Shown: positions 33,980-42,399 of the stretch, piece by piece
Numbering within the stretch: the first letter of the stretch is position 1
How the letters are laid out: every line of letters starts with the position of its first letter
DNA from: Pseudobdellovibrionaceae bacterium
Lineage (GTDB): Bacteria > Bdellovibrionota > Bdellovibrionia > Bdellovibrionales > Bdellovibrionaceae
Assembly (NCBI GenBank): GCA_019637955.1
Contig: JAHBUS010000002.1
Location: 248,001 to 312,000, forward strand
DNA length: 64,000 bases
Direction: 5' to 3'
Position numbers and translations under genes: made by a program
The notes under the pieces: model-generated
The model's database searches: none
Told to the model about the DNA's origin: nothing
Seen by the model: the letters and a program-made list of their open reading frames with translations, nothing else

Positions 33980-35377
33980 TTCTCCGGCCTGCGCGCTTTT
34001 CCAGTTGAGGAAAGCGGTGCGGGCGAGATCGATTTGCTTTTGCTTTTTAACGGATTTATCGCGCACCTGCTCCTCGAGCGGGGGCAGCAGTCCGAAATTG
34101 ATATTCGTCGGCTGAAAGTGCTTCGCGCGCGTGGGATCGGTGATCGATTCCAGCAGCGAACCCATCGCGGAGGCGCGCGGGGGCGGCGAGAACTCGTGAC
34201 CTTGCAGCTTGCGGTGCAAAAAGCCCGCGACCAACAGTCCCATGCAAGTCGACTCAAAGTAGCCCTCGACGCCGGTGATCTGGCCGGCGAAGAAAAGCCA
34301 GGGGTCGTTTTGGCTGGAGAGGTCGCGGTTCAGGCGTTTGGGCGAATTGATGTAGAGATTGCGGTGGATGCTACCGAGTTTTAGGAACTCGGCATTCTCG
34401 AGTCCCGGAATCATGCGGAACACGCGCACCTGTTCGCCGTAAGACATCCGTGTTTGAAAGCCCACCATGTTATAGGCCGTGCCTTCTTTGTTGTCCTGTC
34501 GGAGCTGCACGACCGCGTAAGGCTCGCGCTCGGCATTCGGTGCTTTGAGGCCCACGGGCTTCATTGGGCCAAAGCGGAGCGTGTGGGGCCCGCGTTCAAC
34601 CATCACTTCGATCGGCATGCAGCCTTCGAAGAATTTGGTCGTCTCGAAATGTTTAGGCTCGATCTTGCGGGCATTTTTGATCTCTTCGATCAATTTGAAG
34701 TACTGATCTTTGTTCAAACCGCAGTTGAAATAGTCGGGCGTGCCCTTGTCGTAGCGGTCTTGCTTCCACGCGATCTCGGTGTTGATCGAGTCGGTGTCGA
34801 TGATCGGCGCGATGGCGTCGAAGAAGTAGCAGAACTCATCGCCAAAATGGGCCTTGAGACTCTCGGCCAAGGCTTCGTCGGTGAGCGGGCCGGTGGCGAT
34901 CACGGCGGGACGCGGGATCTCATCGAGCGAGGTGACGACGCGGTTTTCAAGACGGATGCGCGGGTGCGCGTGCACCTTTTCGGTCACGACTTGGGCGAAC
35001 AGTTCGCGGTCGACGCCCAAGGCTTGTCCCGCGGGAACGGCGGCCACTTTGGCCGACGCCAGAATTTTTGAGCCAAGCTGCTCGGCTTCCCATTTGAGTT
35101 GGTGGGGAGCCGAACCGTCCGAAATGCTGCCGAAAGAGTTTGAGCACACCAGTTCCGCGCAATCGTGCGTTTTGTGCGCGGGCGTTTGCTTCACGGCGCG
35201 CATTTCGATGAGGGTGACGTCATAGCCCAAATCGGCCAATTGCAGGGCGCATTCGCTCCCGGCCAAACCCGCGCCGACCACCGTAATGCTCTTAGGATTG
35301 AAAGGGCGCTCCAACGCGGTCTTTTGGGGCGTTTGCGCTTGCTCTGGGGATTGAATCTCTGGCAAATCTTGGGACAT
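33950..35377 (-). CDS. trmFO: Folate/FAD-dependent tRNA-uracil(54) methyltransferase
   Basis: TrmFO makes ribothymidine at position 54 in the tRNA T-loop using methylene-tetrahydrofolate and FAD. The 475-residue protein has the FAD-binding motif ITVVGAGLAGSECALQLADLGYDVTLIEMR, then AELVCSNSFGS and the C-terminal GQITGVEGYFESTCMGLLVAG; its catalytic Cys residues fit the family. The ATG at 35377 has GGGAGG ten bases upstream. Its first base pair overlaps the ATG of the divergent DciA-like gene, so the two starts share a CATG. Confidence 0.93.
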   Translation of the reverse strand: MSQDLPEIQSPEQAQTPQKTALERPFNPKSITVVGAGLAGSECALQLADLGYDVTLIEMRAVKQTPAHKTHDCAELVCSNSFGSISDGSAPHQLKWEAEQLGSKILASAKVAAVPAGQALGVDRELFAQVVTEKVHAHPRIRLENRVVTSLDEIPRPAVIATGPLTDEALAESLKAHFGDEFCYFFDAIAPIIDTDSINTEIAWKQDRYDKGTPDYFNCGLNKDQYFKLIEEIKNARKIEPKHFETTKFFEGCMPIEVMVERGPHTLRFGPMKPVGLKAPNAEREPYAVVQLRQDNKEGTAYNMVGFQTRMSYGEQVRVFRMIPGLENAEFLKLGSIHRNLYINSPKRLNRDLSSQNDPWLFFAGQITGVEGYFESTCMGLLVAGFLHRKLQGHEFSPPPRASAMGSLLESITDPTRAKHFQPTNINFGLLPPLEEQVRDKSVKKQKQIDLARTAFLNWKSAQAGESLPVHVTVV

Positions 35378-35780
35378 GAGTTTTAAGCCTCCCGCGAGCA
35401 AAAAAGGGTTGTTGAAGAGTGATGCCGTCCTACAGGCCCTCTTTCAAAATGGCAAGTCTCCCTTGTCGGGCCCGTTCTTGCGCTGGAAACTCTGGAAAAA
35501 ATGGCCTGAATTCGTGGGGCCGACGATGTCGGGCGTGAGCGAGCCGGTGGCTCTGCGCAACGGCGTGCTGTCAGTTTGGGTGAAGAACGCGGCCTGGATG
35601 CAGCAGATGGTCTTTCTAAAGAATCAGATGCGCCAGACGATCAATCAAAAGCTGGGCGAGGACATGATTCGCGAGATTCACCTCACCATGGACCGTAAGG
35701 CCGTTCCCCAGGATCCCGAAGAAAAAAAGTGGCTCGAAGCCACCGTCAAGAACTTGATGAACGAGCGCGCCGACGACTGA
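35376..35780 (+). CDS. DUF721/DciA-like protein
   Basis: This 134-residue basic protein matches the DUF721 family: a hydrophobic N-terminal helix region, WKLWKKWPEFVGPTMSGVSEPVALRNGVLSVWVKNAAWMQQMVFLKNQM, then INQKLGEDMIREIHLTM. In several bacteria DciA loads or works with the replicative helicase DnaB. That role is a family inference here. The ATG overlaps that of trmFO in the opposite direction (CATG at 35375-35378), so one start region serves both genes. Confidence 0.72.
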   Translation: MSFKPPASKKGLLKSDAVLQALFQNGKSPLSGPFLRWKLWKKWPEFVGPTMSGVSEPVALRNGVLSVWVKNAAWMQQMVFLKNQMRQTINQKLGEDMIREIHLTMDRKAVPQDPEEKKWLEATVKNLMNERADD

Positions 35781-35873
35781 CAAGTTACATAATACGGCCC
35801 AGCGGTGTTTGACAGACCTGCGACGGAGATCAATGATGCGAGCCAGAGGGCCCTGGCCCCACGAGGTTTGCCA

Positions 35874-36401
35874 ATGAGATTCACGCTCACGGTTTTTTCG
35901 GCGCTTTTGCTTCTGACCCTGTTCTTCCAATCGGCCCACGCGAACGATCTGCAAATCGGTGACAGCGCGCCGATTTTTAAGACCAAAACCCACGAGGGAC
36001 TCAATTTCGATCTCGCGACCCGCAAAGGATCGTGGACCGTCTTGTACTTCTACCCAAAGGCGGGAACTCCGGGCTGCACCAAGCAGGCCTGCGCGTTTCG
36101 TGACAATATCGAAAAGATCCGCGCGCAAGGCGCCGACGTTTACGGCATCAGCTCTGACACCGTCGAAGATCAAGCCAAGTTCCATGACGAGCACAAGCTG
36201 ACCTTCACATTGCTCGCCGATCCTGACGCCAAAGTCGTGGGCCTTTACGGCACCAAAATGCCGATCATGAAGATGTCAAAGCGTTGGACCTTCGTGATCG
36301 ATCCGAATTTGAAAATCCGTCAGATCGGCAAAGACGTCGATCCCGTGATCGACGCCGAGAAAATCGCCGATCAAATCGCGTCGTTGAAGAATAAAAAATA
36401 A
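35874..36401 (+). CDS. Periplasmic peroxiredoxin (BCP/PrxQ type)
   Basis: This is a thiol peroxidase of 175 residues. It has a signal peptide (RFTLTVFSALLLLTLFFQSAHA), so it faces the periplasm. The active site GTPGCTKQACAFRD has the peroxidatic Cys and, five residues on, the resolving Cys, as in PrxQ/BCP proteins. Further motifs are YGISSDTVEDQAKFHDEH and WTFVIDP. The start at 35874 has GAGG a few bases upstream. The electron donor in the periplasm is not visible from this window. Confidence 0.83.
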   Translation: MRFTLTVFSALLLLTLFFQSAHANDLQIGDSAPIFKTKTHEGLNFDLATRKGSWTVLYFYPKAGTPGCTKQACAFRDNIEKIRAQGADVYGISSDTVEDQAKFHDEHKLTFTLLADPDAKVVGLYGTKMPIMKMSKRWTFVIDPNLKIRQIGKDVDPVIDAEKIADQIASLKNKK

Positions 36402-36482
36402 GAGACATCCGTAGCGGTGGTGGTGTGTGACGCGACGTTTCTGGGGCGCCGCGGGAGTTTTGGATGGAGTCCGAGTTTAGGA

Positions 36483-37310
36483 CTACTTCGTCTTCTTCTT
36501 CTCGGAACCTTGATCAATGGAGTTCTGTAAAACGGAATTGAAATACTGTTTGCGCATTCCGCCGCCCATCATGCCCTTGAGCTGTTCGTGGACGGTCGGA
36601 TCGTTGATCAAAGCTCCCAATGAGCCTTGGCCACTATCCAGCTTGGTGAGGATGCTGTCGAACTTTTTGAGCGAGGAGGCGATGGTGCCCGCGTTTTGGC
36701 CGCGCAGCTCGCCCAGGAGCGCCCGCGTTTCTTGCGAGAGAACCTTGAAGTTCGTCGAGGCCTCCGTGAGATTGCGCATGATTTTTTCGGAGCGGTTGTC
36801 ATCGTTGATGGTCTTCATGAGTTTGTGCAGTTCCGAGATCACGTCAAAGATCTTGCCGGCCTCGTTGCCTTTCTCGGACAGAATGCCGAGCAGGTCGCTG
36901 GAGCGGGCCGACTCGAGAGTGTCGCCATTGGCAGCGACGCCCTTGCTCGGATCGCCGGGACTGATGTAGGCGAACTTGTCGCCCAGCGCGCCTTGCGTGC
37001 GGATTTCAACGGTGGAGTCTTTGGGGATGCGTTTTTCAAAACGCTCGTCAATTTTCATGACCACGATGAGCGAGGAGTCTTCATCCGAGAACTTGATCTC
37101 TTCGATATTACCGACAGTCACACCCGACAGGCTCACGACGCTGCCGACGTTTAAACCTTGAACTTGGGGTAAGCGGGCGTTCAAACGCATGTAGCTGCGA
37201 AAGAGCGATTTGTCGCCGCCCAGGGCTATGATTGAGGCGATCGCGGCCACCAGCCCCAGAGCCAAGAAAACGCCGACGCGGATTTGCTGGTTTCGTCCTT
37301 GAGTGTCCAT
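36483..37310 (-). CDS. mlaD: MlaD-like MCE-domain protein
   Basis: MlaD is the membrane-anchored lipid-binding ring subunit of the Mla phospholipid transporter. The 275-residue protein has one N-terminal membrane helix (RVGVFLALGLVAAIASIIALG), an MCE domain (LNARLPQVQGLNVGSVVSLSGVTVGNIEEI, RTQGALGDKFAYISPG) and a long helical tail with coiled-coil character (about 150-245). The ATG at 37310 follows the mlaF stop by one base. Order on the transcript is lipoprotein-mlaE-mlaF-mlaD. The helical tail is longer than in E. coli MlaD, like the MCE proteins that form bridges across the periplasm. Confidence 0.85.
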   Translation of the reverse strand: MDTQGRNQQIRVGVFLALGLVAAIASIIALGGDKSLFRSYMRLNARLPQVQGLNVGSVVSLSGVTVGNIEEIKFSDEDSSLIVVMKIDERFEKRIPKDSTVEIRTQGALGDKFAYISPGDPSKGVAANGDTLESARSSDLLGILSEKGNEAGKIFDVISELHKLMKTINDDNRSEKIMRNLTEASTNFKVLSQETRALLGELRGQNAGTIASSLKKFDSILTKLDSGQGSLGALINDPTVHEQLKGMMGGGMRKQYFNSVLQNSIDQGSEKKKTK

Positions 37311-37311
37311 C

Positions 37312-38046
37312 TTAAGCCACCTCTCCGTGTGCGAAATGCATGATGGGGTGATCCTGGTTCTTGAGAATCGTCTCGACCGTGTCGACGACGCCGATGCGGC
37401 CATTTTCAAGCATGGCAATGCGGTCGCAAACCTTGAAGGCGACGGGCATGTCGTGCGTGACGAGGATGCCGGTCTTTCCCATCTGTTTAAGTCTGAGGAT
37501 CATATCTTGGATTTTCGTGGTGTTGAACGGATCCAGGCCCGCCGTCGGCTCATCGTATAGAATCACGTCGGGGTTCAAGATCATGGCGCGTGCCAGGCCC
37601 ACGCGCTTTTGCATGCCGCCCGAAAGGCTCGCGGGCAGGAGTTTGTCGTTGCCGGCCAGGCCGAAGTCGCTCAGAAGCTTCATCACTTTTTCGGAGATCT
37701 GGCGCGGGGTCAAATCGGTGTGCGCGCGCAAGGGGTAGGCAAGATTTTCGAACACGGTCATCGAATCAAAGAGCGCGCCGCCCTGAAACGCGTAGGCCAC
37801 GCGTTTACGGACCGGGATGAGCTCTTTTTCGGTGAGCTTGGTGATGTCGATGCCATCGACCAAGATTTGCCCGCGGTCGGGCCTTTCAAGGCCGATCAAG
37901 CTGCGCAGAAGCACCGACTTGCCGGTTCCCGAACCCCCGATGAGTCCGAGGCATTCGCCCTGGCGGATGTCGAGATTGATATCCTCGTGAACCTTTTTGG
38001 TCCCGAAGGATTTCTCGAAGTTTTGAATCTCAATCAACGCGGGCAT
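37312..38046 (-). CDS. mlaF: Mla ABC transporter ATP-binding protein
   Basis: This 244-residue ABC ATPase drives the lipid transporter. Walker A is GGSGTGKS, the Q-loop is AYAFQGGALF, the signature is SLSGGMQKR, Walker B is VILYDEPTAGLDP and the switch His is in LVTHDM. The combination FQGGALFDSMTVFENLAYPLR is typical of MlaF. It sits nine bases after mlaE and one base before mlaD, so the three are co-transcribed. The E. coli-type STAS partner MlaB is not encoded here. Confidence 0.92.
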   Translation of the reverse strand: MPALIEIQNFEKSFGTKKVHEDINLDIRQGECLGLIGGSGTGKSVLLRSLIGLERPDRGQILVDGIDITKLTEKELIPVRKRVAYAFQGGALFDSMTVFENLAYPLRAHTDLTPRQISEKVMKLLSDFGLAGNDKLLPASLSGGMQKRVGLARAMILNPDVILYDEPTAGLDPFNTTKIQDMILRLKQMGKTGILVTHDMPVAFKVCDRIAMLENGRIGVVDTVETILKNQDHPIMHFAHGEVA

Positions 38047-38055
38047 CTTTCGTCC

Positions 38056-38805
38056 TTAAAACAGAATGAAGAACAGTTTTGTCAGCAAGAAGTCCCCGAT
38101 CAAAACCAGCATCGACGACACGACCACCGCGCGGGTCGTGGCCAGACCGACCTCTTTGGTTCCTTGCTTTACGTTCAAACCGAAATAACAAGCCGTCAGC
38201 GAGATGAAGAGCGAGAAGAACACGCATTTGCCAATTCCCGACGTCCAGTCGCTGACCTTCAAGGTGGTGACGGCCTTCAAAAGAAAGAATTGAGGGTCGA
38301 GCTGCAACTCGTTGGTGCCGACGATGAGGCTGCCCAGGATGCCGATCACATTGGCGATCGCGGCCAAGAGCGGAAGGCAAATCAAACAGGCGATCACGCG
38401 GGGAACGACGATCTTTCGGATCGGGGAGGTGCCCAGCGCGCGCATGGCATCGATTTGTTGAGTCACGACCATCGAGCCGATTTCGGAGGCCATCCCGGCG
38501 CCCACGCGCGCGGCGACCATCAGGCTCGTGAACACGGGTCCCATCTCACGAAGGATCGAGAGCGCGACGATTTTAGGAACGTACGGGGCGCCGCCGAACT
38601 TGGCCAGGCCGATCCCGAACTGCAAGGTCATCACCATGCCGGTGCTGAGGGCGGTGATCAGAATCAACGGAAGGGAGCGTGAACCGACATGAAAGATTTG
38701 CTCAATGATAAGGCGGATCTCAAAAGGACGGCGCCAGAATTCCGAACTCACCGTTCGGACCAGCAAACCAAATCCACCTAAGAAGATCAGAATCTCTTCG
38801 GTCAC
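38056..38805 (-). CDS. mlaE: Mla ABC transporter permease
   Basis: This is a 249-residue inner-membrane permease of the MlaE/YrbE family. Hydrophobic segments alternate with the conserved EIGSMVVTQQIDAMRALGTSP loop, which touches the ATPase, followed by PRVIACLICLPLLAAIANVIGILGSLIVG. It starts with GTG, overlapping the lipoprotein stop by four bases. Partner genes are mlaF and mlaD directly downstream. Confidence 0.92.
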   Translation of the reverse strand: MTEEILIFLGGFGLLVRTVSSEFWRRPFEIRLIIEQIFHVGSRSLPLILITALSTGMVMTLQFGIGLAKFGGAPYVPKIVALSILREMGPVFTSLMVAARVGAGMASEIGSMVVTQQIDAMRALGTSPIRKIVVPRVIACLICLPLLAAIANVIGILGSLIVGTNELQLDPQFFLLKAVTTLKVSDWTSGIGKCVFFSLFISLTACYFGLNVKQGTKEVGLATTRAVVVSSMLVLIGDFLLTKLFFILF

Positions 38806-39317
38806 GGAGCGCTGAATCCTTTTAAGAAGTCGTCAAACCGGCCAAGCTCCTGCGAGAACACCGAGGAGCGTGCGGCGTAGCTGATGGTGTAGCGGCAGCT
38901 GTTCTTTTGGTAGGTGAGCAGGGAGACTCTCAACGCAATGCCCTCGACCTTGCCTTCGGCTTGTGAGCGCAGGGCTTCGCGTCCATCAAATTCAAGAGTC
39001 TGCGATTCTAAGATTTTAGCGGCGGGGAGCGAGGCGAGAGCGTCGTCGCGAAGGCGTTCGGGCGTGGTGGGCGCGGCCGCGCACTCGGAGAAGTAGGAGA
39101 TGGTGCTACCGGTGGCGTCGCTCTTCCAAGCTTGATCGGCGGCCGCGAGGGCGGCTTCGCGAAAAGGAGAAGAGGGCGGCGAAACGCGAAGGCCTTTCGA
39201 TTTCGGAATTTCTTTGGTGAGGTTCACCGAAATACATCCGGCGAGAACGGTGATCAAGGCAAGCAAAGCAATGCCGGCAACGCGGACGCGGGTGGGAACA
39301 TAAAAAGGAAAACTCAC
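38802..39317 (-). CDS. Lipoprotein encoded with mlaEFD
   Basis: This 171-residue protein has a signal peptide ending LITVLAGC, so the Cys is lipidated. The mature part has Cys in FSECAAAP and KNSCRYT and no recognised domain. The GTG at 39317 is chosen because GAGGAG lies six bases upstream; the longer TTG-initiated frame adds nine residues without a ribosome-binding site. Its stop overlaps mlaE by four bases, so it is the first gene of the mla operon. It may be an auxiliary lipoprotein of the transporter, which is inference from position. Confidence 0.7.
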   Translation of the reverse strand: MSFPFYVPTRVRVAGIALLALITVLAGCISVNLTKEIPKSKGLRVSPPSSPFREAALAAADQAWKSDATGSTISYFSECAAAPTTPERLRDDALASLPAAKILESQTLEFDGREALRSQAEGKVEGIALRVSLLTYQKNSCRYTISYAARSSVFSQELGRFDDFLKGFSAP

Positions 39318-39460
39318 AGATGACTCCTCAAGATGGACCATCAAAGGTTAAAACCCGGTCCGTCTAAAGTCGAGCGTCAAATCCACGTCTGGACTGACAA
39401 GAAACGGAGGAAGTTTTTTCCTCAGACCCCGTCCATTTTTTCCTGAGGTCGAAGGTCCAT

Positions 39461-39477
39461 TGGCACCGAACGTGCTT
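39461..39477 (+). promoter_or_regulatory. Sigma-54 (RpoN) promoter of the flagellar cluster
   Basis: TTGGCAC (-24 region, GG at 39462-39463) and TGCTTT (-12 region, GC at 39474-39475) are spaced GG-N10-GC, the strict sigma-54 pattern. The predicted transcript start is about 39487. The first gene in the plus direction is the AMIN/TPR gene. Confidence 0.75.
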
Positions 39478-39574
39478 TGTTTGTGAATGAAGGTCCAGGT
39501 CTTTTTGTTCGGCGCTCTCGGGCACGACGAAGGTCAAAAAACTCAGGAGGAGTTTTTGAACAGTCTTTTCTGTG

Positions 39575-39589
39575 CGCCCCTCTGGGGCG
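39575..39589 (+). other. Short hairpin in the 5' leader of the flagellar transcript
   Basis: Arms CGCCCC and GGGGCG with loop TCT lie between an AGGAGGAG site (39545-39552) and the ATG at 39616. A stem with the same arms lies ahead of fliK (50789-50803). Confidence 0.35.
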
Positions 39590-39615
39590 GCTTATCAAAA
39601 TCAGGCGGGCAGTGC

Positions 39616-42399
39616 ATGATGCGTCTGCTCGTCTGCGTCCTGATGATGTCGTCGATCTCGACTCAAGTCCGTGCCGCCACCGGGGCCGCTCTGGACGTGG
39701 AGTCTTCTCTCTTGGGCGACACCGCTCACTTCGAGTTCTTGGGCCGCGATAATTGGAACTACGATCTGCAAAAAAAGACCGAGAAGGACAAAACCTTCGT
39801 GGAACTTCGCTTGCCCGCGCTCTCGGACAAGGCCGTTGCAAAGCTCAAGTCCTTTAAGGGAGGACCGATCCGTGAGGTCACGATCGACCGTTCGGGGCCG
39901 GACGGCAGCCATCTCGTGCGACTGCTACTGAATCCCGGCGATGTGGAAAGTTTCGACTACTTAACGGACCAGCCTTCGCGCTTGATCGTCGATTTCTATC
40001 CGCAAAAACCCAAAGTGGTGAAAAAGGCGGCTCCCGCCGAGGGCGAGACGGCCAAAGACGAGACGGGCGCCAAGAAGAAAACCGCCCAGAGTGTCAAGGG
40101 TCAGAACCGCAAACCCGCGACCACCGACGTTTTGATCGTGAAAAACGACACGATCGAAGATTTGCAAACCGCCGCTCCTCAGACCGAAGTCCAGTCGGGC
40201 GTGTTTGACGGCAGCGATCCCGGCTTCAGCCGCTTCTCCATTCAAGATTACGAAATCCGTGAAGATGCCGTGATTCAGAGCCGCGAAAAAGATTACATCG
40301 ATTTTCCGATGCTCCACGAGCGTCCCGATGAGCTTCAGGTCTTGAACTCACGCCGCCCGATGTACGAGATCGCCGAAAAGGATTCGAAGGACCCCAAGGT
40401 TCAAGACGAAAACAAAATGGCGCGTTTGCTCCTGACGTTGTTCAACAATAAGCGCTACCACGTGTTCTTGAAAACCGTCGACTGGTTCTACGAAAAGTAT
40501 CCCGACAGTGAATATGACGAAATCATCCGTTTTATGTGGGCGGACACCCACTATGCTTTGTATCAAGAAAACAAAGACATGCGTCAGTTCGACCTCGCGA
40601 TGGCTCGTTACCGCGAAGTTTTGACCAAGTATCCCACGTCCAAACTCGCCGAACGCACCATGCTCCTGATGGGGTATGCGTCCTTGGATCGCGGCGACTA
40701 TTTGGGGACCCTGCGCCTGTTCCAGCAGCACCTGGCAAAACTGCCCGCGTCGCCCAACCGAGATCTTTCGCGTATTGCGATCGCTGAAGCGTATTTGAAT
40801 CTGAATCAGTTTGACGATGCCGTGGCTCTTTACGAACAGATCGAAAAGGACGCCGCCCGCGAAGAGGACCGCGTGCACGCCGCTTACTTGAAGGGCGACG
40901 TGTTCTTCGAGCAGAAAAAAGACGCCCAGGCGATCAAAACTTATCAAGAGGCTCTGAAGAAGTATCCCAAAGCCGCCATCGACAATCCCGCGGCGCTGTA
41001 CAACCAGGCGTCCTCGTACTTCCGCGAGGGCGGCTACCGTGACAGCTTGAACGTCTTCAAGGAGTTTTTGACCAAGTTTCCGTCGCACCCTTACGCCGGT
41101 TACGCGATGACCCGCGTGGGCGAGATTCTCGATATTCTGGGCGCCGACTCCTCGCGCGTCGTGGGGGCGTACCTTGAAGCGTATTTCCGTTATGGCGATT
41201 CCCCCAGTGCGGTGGTGGCCCGTTTGCGTCTGCTCGGAACGCGCATGCGTTCGATGAAGCCCAAGGAAGTCGATAAAGCCGTTGAGGACATCACGCGCCT
41301 CGCGGCCCAGTCAAAATTGCCGAAAATGGGTCAGTTCTCGACGCTCCTGATCGCCGACGGTTTTACCAGCCGCGGGGAGTACGACCGGTCGATTGATCTT
41401 TTGGTCAAATTTTATCAAGACAACCCGACCAATGCCGACACCGCACGCTTGAAAAACAAAATCGTTCGCAACATCAATGAGAAGATTCGTGAGCAAGTCC
41501 AGAGCGGCAAATTCATGGACGCTTTAAAAACCCACAACACCTACGCGGATTCTTGGCTCAAAGGTTCGGATCGTATCGATACCAAGTTCTGGGTCGGTAA
41601 AGCGTTCGAGCAAGCGGGCGTTTTCAATGAGTCGAGCAAGCTCTACCGCGACGTCTTGAACAAGGTTTATGCCTTAAAGGGAACCAAAACGGGCCTTGAG
41701 CGCAATATCTTTGAAAAGTTGCCGTCGACCGACGACCTGCACTTGCGCCTGGCCGCTAGCGACTATGCGCAAGGAAAATGGAACCAAGCTTACGATCAAC
41801 TCAAAGAAATTCAGAAGCCCGAAGCGCTTTCGGACAAAGAGCAGATCGAGCGCGTCCAAATGGGAGCGGCGCTTTTGGAAAAAAAAGGTGAGCCCGAGTT
41901 CGCCCTGCGCTATCTCGCCGAGTTGATCAAAACGTGGAAGGGTGTTCCCTCGCTCGTGGCGGGACCTTATTACGATGCCGGACAGATCGAAATGAAGCTG
42001 GGCCGCAGTGATGATGCGCTGAAATCCTTCAAGCGCGTTGACGAACTCATGAAAGATTCGGGCTTGGTGAGTCCGCAAATTCACGCGCAGGCCCTCGAAA
42101 AGATGGCGCAGATCCATCTGGACAAAAAGCAGGGCGATCAGGCGGCCGCGGTTCTGGATAAACTGCTGAAGACCTACGAAAAGTCGCGTCCTTTGGCGTC
42201 GCTGCGCTACAAGCTCGGCATGATTTATTTCGAAAAAGGACAAGTGCAAAAGGCGGCCGAGGTTTGGGGCGATCTCAAAACTGGCAAGTCCGAGTTCTGG
42301 TACAAGCTCGCTCAAGAACAGCTCAAAGGTTCGGAGTGGGGCGACGAATACAAGAAATACATGAAACGAATCCCCGCGATGGCTGGTGAAGGTAAATGA
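39616..42399 (+). CDS. Secreted AMIN-like/TPR repeat protein at the head of the flagellar cluster
   Basis: This 927-residue protein has a signal peptide (MRLLVCVLMMSSISTQVRA). An N-terminal beta domain resembles AMIN (FEFLGRDNWNYDL through RLIVDFYP), which binds peptidoglycan in other proteins. A Lys/Ala-rich linker follows, then about 600 residues of tetratricopeptide repeats (for example AERTMLLMGYASLDRGDYLGTLRLFQQHL). The ATG is chosen for the signal peptide; a TTG at 39556 has a better AGGAGG site and would add 20 residues. The role may be to help build the flagellum through the wall. The next gene overlaps it by four bases. Confidence 0.72.
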   Translation: MMRLLVCVLMMSSISTQVRAATGAALDVESSLLGDTAHFEFLGRDNWNYDLQKKTEKDKTFVELRLPALSDKAVAKLKSFKGGPIREVTIDRSGPDGSHLVRLLLNPGDVESFDYLTDQPSRLIVDFYPQKPKVVKKAAPAEGETAKDETGAKKKTAQSVKGQNRKPATTDVLIVKNDTIEDLQTAAPQTEVQSGVFDGSDPGFSRFSIQDYEIREDAVIQSREKDYIDFPMLHERPDELQVLNSRRPMYEIAEKDSKDPKVQDENKMARLLLTLFNNKRYHVFLKTVDWFYEKYPDSEYDEIIRFMWADTHYALYQENKDMRQFDLAMARYREVLTKYPTSKLAERTMLLMGYASLDRGDYLGTLRLFQQHLAKLPASPNRDLSRIAIAEAYLNLNQFDDAVALYEQIEKDAAREEDRVHAAYLKGDVFFEQKKDAQAIKTYQEALKKYPKAAIDNPAALYNQASSYFREGGYRDSLNVFKEFLTKFPSHPYAGYAMTRVGEILDILGADSSRVVGAYLEAYFRYGDSPSAVVARLRLLGTRMRSMKPKEVDKAVEDITRLAAQSKLPKMGQFSTLLIADGFTSRGEYDRSIDLLVKFYQDNPTNADTARLKNKIVRNINEKIREQVQSGKFMDALKTHNTYADSWLKGSDRIDTKFWVGKAFEQAGVFNESSKLYRDVLNKVYALKGTKTGLERNIFEKLPSTDDLHLRLAASDYAQGKWNQAYDQLKEIQKPEALSDKEQIERVQMGAALLEKKGEPEFALRYLAELIKTWKGVPSLVAGPYYDAGQIEMKLGRSDDALKSFKRVDELMKDSGLVSPQIHAQALEKMAQIHLDKKQGDQAAAVLDKLLKTYEKSRPLASLRYKLGMIYFEKGQVQKAAEVWGDLKTGKSEFWYKLAQEQLKGSEWGDEYKKYMKRIPAMAGEGK

